Positions 62,001 through 64,000 of a DNA stretch of 64,000 nucleotides are shown piece after piece (position 1 is the stretch's first letter; every line of letters begins with the position of its first letter). Origin of the DNA: Nitzschia sp. DOCU1. Lineage: Eukaryota; Bacillariophyta; Bacillariophyceae; Bacillariales; Bacillariaceae. The stretch spans positions 1,984,001 through 2,048,000 of the forward strand of contig OX595993.1 of NCBI GenBank assembly GCA_951394045.1, read 5' to 3'. Both the position numbers and the translations under genes were made by a program. The notes below the pieces were generated by a model. The model did not search any database. It saw nothing but the letters and a program-made list of their open reading frames with translations, and was not told where the DNA came from.

Positions 62001-62536
62001 AAGAGGCTCTTGTCAATATTGCTCGTCTATCACAGACCCAGGGTAGTGCCATGTTCTTTTTGACACAGACGGCGGGAGCTACTCAAGCAACGATTTGGCT
62101 GCTGGGTGCACTTTACGAGTTCAAGACAGATGATCCGGAAGACAAGGCATGGGATCGTGAGACCTTTGCTGCCGCTCGCTTGCTGGAGATTATCAAGGAT
62201 GTTCTCGCCAAGTTTGTTGAATCTGAACTCAGAGAAGGACATCGAATCGACCCGAACGTATGGAGAAATGCTGCAGAGAGCGGCGTCAAATTTGCCGTGT
62301 ATTGTACTTCGTTTGCATCCGTGGTTGTTGGCTTGCTGAATACTTTGCTTTCGTTTGATGAAGAGCACATGAAGCTGCATGGCGCGGCTTTCTTCCCGAT
62401 GATTTGCCAGTTAGTTTCAGTTCAGAGCGACGAGATTCGAAAGCTGGTGCAGCGGATTCTTCTTGAGAAATTTGGGCCTGTCATCGCGGCGGCCGGTAGC
62501 GCCTCGGAAACCCAGATACATGTTGTCGACGAATGA
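56054..62536 (+). CDS. Sec7-domain ARF guanine-nucleotide exchange factor, BIG type
   Basis: Exons 56054..56224 and 56330..62536 give 2125 aa. The intron is 105 nt (GTACGA to ATACAG) and has no in-frame stop, so retention would add 35 residues. These large GEFs activate ARF GTPases at the Golgi/TGN for coat recruitment. A DCB-like region follows an acidic N-terminus. The HUS box is NYDCDFDSMN, near residue 540. The Sec7 domain is about 700-900, with the catalytic Glu in RLPGEAQKIDR and FSVIMLNTDLHNP. Long helical HDS regions follow (LRPFLLIMQN, IRELILECVGQIVDRKAHN). Residues about 1799-1840 hold an unusual beta-rich segment (ITPYGRGTLVDRR, VIKLNFGTLYTP). The length is at the upper end of the family. 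Confidence 0.9.
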   Translation: MASLLGFGKSPAPAPEPPPPFSGSERNDNSPHYHFIHSMLLPSSIKIQKELRGRRFKVRKSLVANDRQLHTTTRKKRRSSECLTHLVIFYIQEVQAKLGEAVMGMHVFQFESWPPEAPSAAPVSGKAPKPVTTKKQISLDEHLRSNRSTEEVSDEGVEQESVVGDFSKAPLNDDLRPFDDVSAATATTMTTATTGVSTIDSMNGHAGATANGTSNSVPYLEDDPRTRMKMHKSVMDALEAYIMVMMHPQKTNKACEEALSCVKQLVVRDYVSGRAGGRDDSSGSGPALRDQQGGGAKPPPSLMHRLMLGIQKCSESNTDSVQSQVVECYKEILTNRQCSVHEASMLLAIRSIFHIYLVTQSKAVKDAAKAALVDMASNIVLRMEEIGQQQQVANSLFHTDSYYLMRSLVKLSSKELPGIDDKSTTTTNFLAQQFFTTTTVDPLALNNKVLSLELILTVMECAGDALCYGERFVHLVQAQLCVALLKNCMSNNSQVAFISQKIFLILVYKFKNHLRDEIQLFMSNIFLRVLDSDNSSFPQKALVLESLRSMCNDPQLLTQIFLNYDCDFDSMNLYKDIVFHLTKLSARSTATSTANMTKKEAEEHTELSLASVEVLVTILQAFLDALGMEVTDAETNDTAGEKIRSLLHLESVGSTSPSKVLAMKLNGALPSAAKAVAAPPSVRTSESDLTVEDLERMERSDRSSILRHAESSSDVAGRIADAFDRKRNAEHNFELGAVKFTLNLKSGLNFFIDNGFVQLDANEIAKFFLEHKDKLDKTQMGEVLGREPDAAFIKKEGVEPDKGGPGFFIRILHYYIEAQDYTGLMFDDAIRLFLSGFRLPGEAQKIDRIMEKFAERFTRQNGDVFPNADTAFILAFSVIMLNTDLHNPSIKPERRMTVESFIKNNRGIGENGSDLPEEFLRGIFDRIKERPFSLKEDDAAREKANADSMHDSIFGGEGGLLGFGLVGAPTTGERKREKFQKEREEMLSATQELIRRRKRRSSTGTGPSMAQAVAPADVIKPMFDVTWGPVLGILSQVIEMSSDERSIAVCLNGFVYAIRIASHSQMSLARETFINSLTKFTLLGSLKEMKYKNIQAIRTLMNIAAADGEYLGESWGPVLQCISQLAKMRTAASGLASDESFFEDANNKAPAKSTPSKSYFGSQTKPTKAEDTAKETEGMNQRAVLEAVSEQIIDKVFSSTVNLSAQSLADFMRQLVLVSTAEIAGDTKRNITGVAASTSGSTHGGEDGPSIFSLQRLVEVADYNMDVRPRLVWTQVWEILGDFFAKVGCNKNSMVSIFAIDSLKQLSSKFLEKPELSEFHFQRIFLRPFLLIMQNPETRLDIRELILECVGQIVDRKAHNLQSGWKIFFDIVMAATVDGDDRVTLLALNILQKMLDEHLDKLTRLAKVDPELDDPAEMSVVEKRNRNSNAEDFIGMCRTSLSFIMTKDNDSPIPLGVSMRALSHMAIYADLIADGRILPPVSGTQTTDPKVFGFTYDGLDSREALEMALWRPILEGLAGGIRSPARDRTGGIGCLVQRGSVLALRSILLRHGALFSWKQIGAILAQTVAPAIQDAVENDHSPVVAITSESPAITSLDFLVEPMPLPPPRYDRGLLKFEEVARSVESAPSRPLGPAELLLEACFTDMRHGGDGDLTQAYKFAKKDMEKSSESEQPFPDSWIATTAPMALGCLTDVASEIILPHGAEGAVFLWPCISSIIRRWCNGEVEVVDGRHVRGNWSPCEALVRIASREIIRFSKRLAERLPKMGRSDAEVWSNAFVTFLTDTLNQSLDVQEEIKKQLLVQKIQAYKHARRAQGLVDSEGSHWDELIGLDEKIDVITPYGRGTLVDRRINNFGSGQGVKIDVIKLNFGTLYTPSKEGVKPSPSKEVEPPTSDAPTDSFGWVKLVPVLKIRCVAAYFLHHALAPFEDEGFVYFLAEEMATGLLRALDRSRKLAELAVKNEDLAHAFQEAILSEWGDDEEMGEEALVNIARLSQTQGSAMFFLTQTAGATQATIWLLGALYEFKTDDPEDKAWDRETFAAARLLEIIKDVLAKFVESELREGHRIDPNVWRNAAESGVKFAVYCTSFASVVVGLLNTLLSFDEEHMKLHGAAFFPMICQLVSVQSDEIRKLVQRILLEKFGPVIAAAGSASETQIHVVDE

Positions 62537-63441
62537 GCGACTCCGTAGCAGGTTTCGACCATTCCCTTGCAAGCCAAACGCTACGCCGATCGCTCAACGT
62601 TGCAGACAAAAATGCAACAAGAATCCTATGATCATCGATGCTGGTGATGGGTGGAACGAAAGAAGGCCTGTCGGGCGGAACGACTTGTGATTTCACACAT
62701 TTCGCGACGTCATGGCCGAACTAGCGATTTCGGTGCACCCACACGAAAGCCGATTTTCGGTGCAACTAATTTAAACAACCTAGACTATTGTTTATAGTTT
62801 TGAAACTACAACCTCTACGCCCCTTTGGGAATGCAAAAGGAATGCAATGTGTTTCTGACAGCACCTGTTGACCCGACAATTCACTCTTTTTCTGCGTAGT
62901 TTTCATGGTAGGAAATAGCTTCTTTTTGCAATAGTACTAGACTCGAGATCAAATCGGCACCAGTCCGAAGGAGGTTCATTCCGGCTTTAGTACTAGCTAC
63001 GACGTCCTTGTAGGACTGTCGAGGGGTTGTGAGCTACTCTAGAATAAAGTATAGATGATCGTCGCCATCGAATGATGTCACGTTCTCAGCAGCATTCGAC
63101 AGCTATGGCGTCTTTGTGTCCGCCACTGCCTGCCTCATATTGTGAGGCGACTGAGTCGACTGATATGACTTTTCAGACGTCAGCGTCCGTGACGTCAACA
63201 GGTACTGGGCTTACCAGAATTGTTCGACTGCGTCATTTTGGAGTCGAGTCAGTCGACGTCATCTAATCGGACGAGTCGTTTTGCGATGCACATCAAGATG
63301 CGATGACCATGGGGATGGGGTGGAGGGAGCGATAATATGTCCATGCGATTGCGCCTTTGTCGTCATATGACACATCGATTACCCTAACCCTGACTGCAAT
63401 ATAGTCCGTATCAATGAAGAAGCAGTGACAACGACAGTAGG
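62537..63441. other. Intergenic with CRE-like cluster
   Basis: 905 bp between two plus-strand genes. The open frame 63072..63266 has no features. Three CRE half or full sites lie at 63177-63261. ACCCTAACCCT near 63380 is only two telomere-like units. Confidence 0.55.
63177..63261. promoter_or_regulatory. Cluster of three CRE-like sites
   Basis: ACGTCA at 63177-63182, full TGACGTCA at 63190-63197 and ACGTCA at 63256-63261, about 180-265 bp upstream of the start at 63442. Similar clusters control CO2/cAMP-responsive carbonic anhydrase in Phaeodactylum tricornutum. Function here is inferred. Confidence 0.45.
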
Positions 63442-64000
63442 ATGGGGCTGGGCCGCGTGTGGTCGATCGTCGTCCTTGTGTCGCTTCTGGTGACACTGTT
63501 CCATGTCGGCATTCGACCGCTCGTCATCCATTCCGTCGCAAAGGACTCCATAGAGTCTCCGCACTACCGCTCGCTTTCTTCTACTGGAATACTACGAGAG
63601 AACGATACTGTTCATGTATCGTCATTGTTTGGGCATGACCATCATCCGGTTTGTGCAGAGATTCCAGACAGGTCTCCAAGTTTTCTTTGGAATAACTTTG
63701 TTCAGAACACCAAGCAATTGCACGCCTACGAGTTGCGTCGAGGCATCCGATCCCGTCCACGATTGTGGTACTGGCGCCAGTTTTTGGATTTGCTAGTCAA
63801 ACGACGAAAGGCCGGAGAAGATTTACATTTCCTATGGCTGACTTCCGACGAAACTGCCAACCACGAAACCATGAGAGAGGACGTGGACAAGCGTTTGCTG
63901 TTAGATGCGCTGGAACAATGGGCGAAAATGTTTACTGTCGAAACGAGTCGGGATTCTACTGCTATTCGGTTCAAGGTTTCCACTTTTACAGTCAGCAACA
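63442..64000 (+). CDS. Type II membrane protein, 5' part (runs off window)
   Basis: Open from the ATG at 63442 to the window end, at least 186 codons, with no stop. A short basic N-terminus is followed by a membrane anchor (WSIVVLVSLLVTLFHVGI). A lumenal-side segment follows with Trp-rich SPSFLWNNFVQ, RPRLWYWRQFLDLLVKRR and LHFLWLTSDET. The topology fits a Golgi or ER type II protein such as a glycosyl- or sulfotransferase. No catalytic motif is reached, so no function is assigned. CRE-like sites lie upstream. Confidence 0.65.
   Translation, partial: MGLGRVWSIVVLVSLLVTLFHVGIRPLVIHSVAKDSIESPHYRSLSSTGILRENDTVHVSSLFGHDHHPVCAEIPDRSPSFLWNNFVQNTKQLHAYELRRGIRSRPRLWYWRQFLDLLVKRRKAGEDLHFLWLTSDETANHETMREDVDKRLLLDALEQWAKMFTVETSRDSTAIRFKVSTFTVSN

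Noticed and set aside
3866..62536. A functional cluster of membrane-traffic genes (clathrin light chain, SEC5, CRAL-TRIO, ARF-GEF)
   Set aside because: They are scattered on both strands among unrelated genes; no shared promoter or motif is seen.
63379..63392. ACCCTAACCCT as interstitial telomere repeat
   Set aside because: Only two units, expected by chance.

Overview
The window looks like nuclear DNA of a diatom, most likely a pennate one of the Phaeodactylum type. The evidence is gene density (about 28 genes in 64 kb), short GT-AG introns of roughly 70-205 nt, a bipartite plastid presequence with a Phe at the presumed cleavage site, a DUF6824 domain, and diatom-style secreted acidic repeat proteins. 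Species identity cannot be fixed from sequence alone. Genes lie on both strands as single units and there are no operons. Exon joins below are my own, made from splice signals and reading-frame continuity.

Layout: 0.6-17 kb holds an RGG/LPAWMT-repeat protein, clathrin light chain, cytochrome c oxidase subunit 6a, a MUS81-type nuclease, exocyst SEC5, a secreted DOMON/SURNod19 protein and a plastid tandem GST-N protein. 17-31 kb holds a coiled-coil CRAL-TRIO protein, an unresolved stretch of gene-like fragments, a long non-coding region with a duplicated hairpin, Mn superoxide dismutase, an F-box protein, a TPR plus TylF-like methyltransferase and a sulfotransferase. 32-44 kb holds a CRAL-TRIO/DUF6824 fusion, a GNAT acetyltransferase, an AT-rich 22-bp repeat block, an ArsS-like radical SAM protein, a class C GPCR pseudogene and a four-PDZ protein. 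44-64 kb holds a mitochondrial MaoC-like protein, a cluster of signal-peptide membrane proteins with Tudor-like repeats (three copies plus one relic), a Cys/His-repeat protein, a membrane histidine phosphatase, a very large Sec7 ARF-GEF and the 5' part of a type II membrane protein that runs off the window.

The most notable observation is at 39.27 kb. The ArsS-like frame reaches a TGA where the family, as I recall it, carries a C-terminal Cys/Sec. The frame then continues for five codons to a TAA. About 90 nt further on, the 3' UTR can fold into a eukaryotic SECIS-like element with an ATGA / GA core. This suggests a selenoprotein that a standard annotation would truncate. Other points of interest are two copies of a hairpin with one compensatory base-pair change upstream of the SOD gene, a 27% GC repeat block that may be a centromere candidate, and the lumen- or outside-facing Tudor-like repeat family with a decayed copy.

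Several genes serve membrane traffic (clathrin light chain, SEC5, ARF-GEF, two CRAL-TRIO proteins). Nothing in the sequence shows that this grouping is more than chance.
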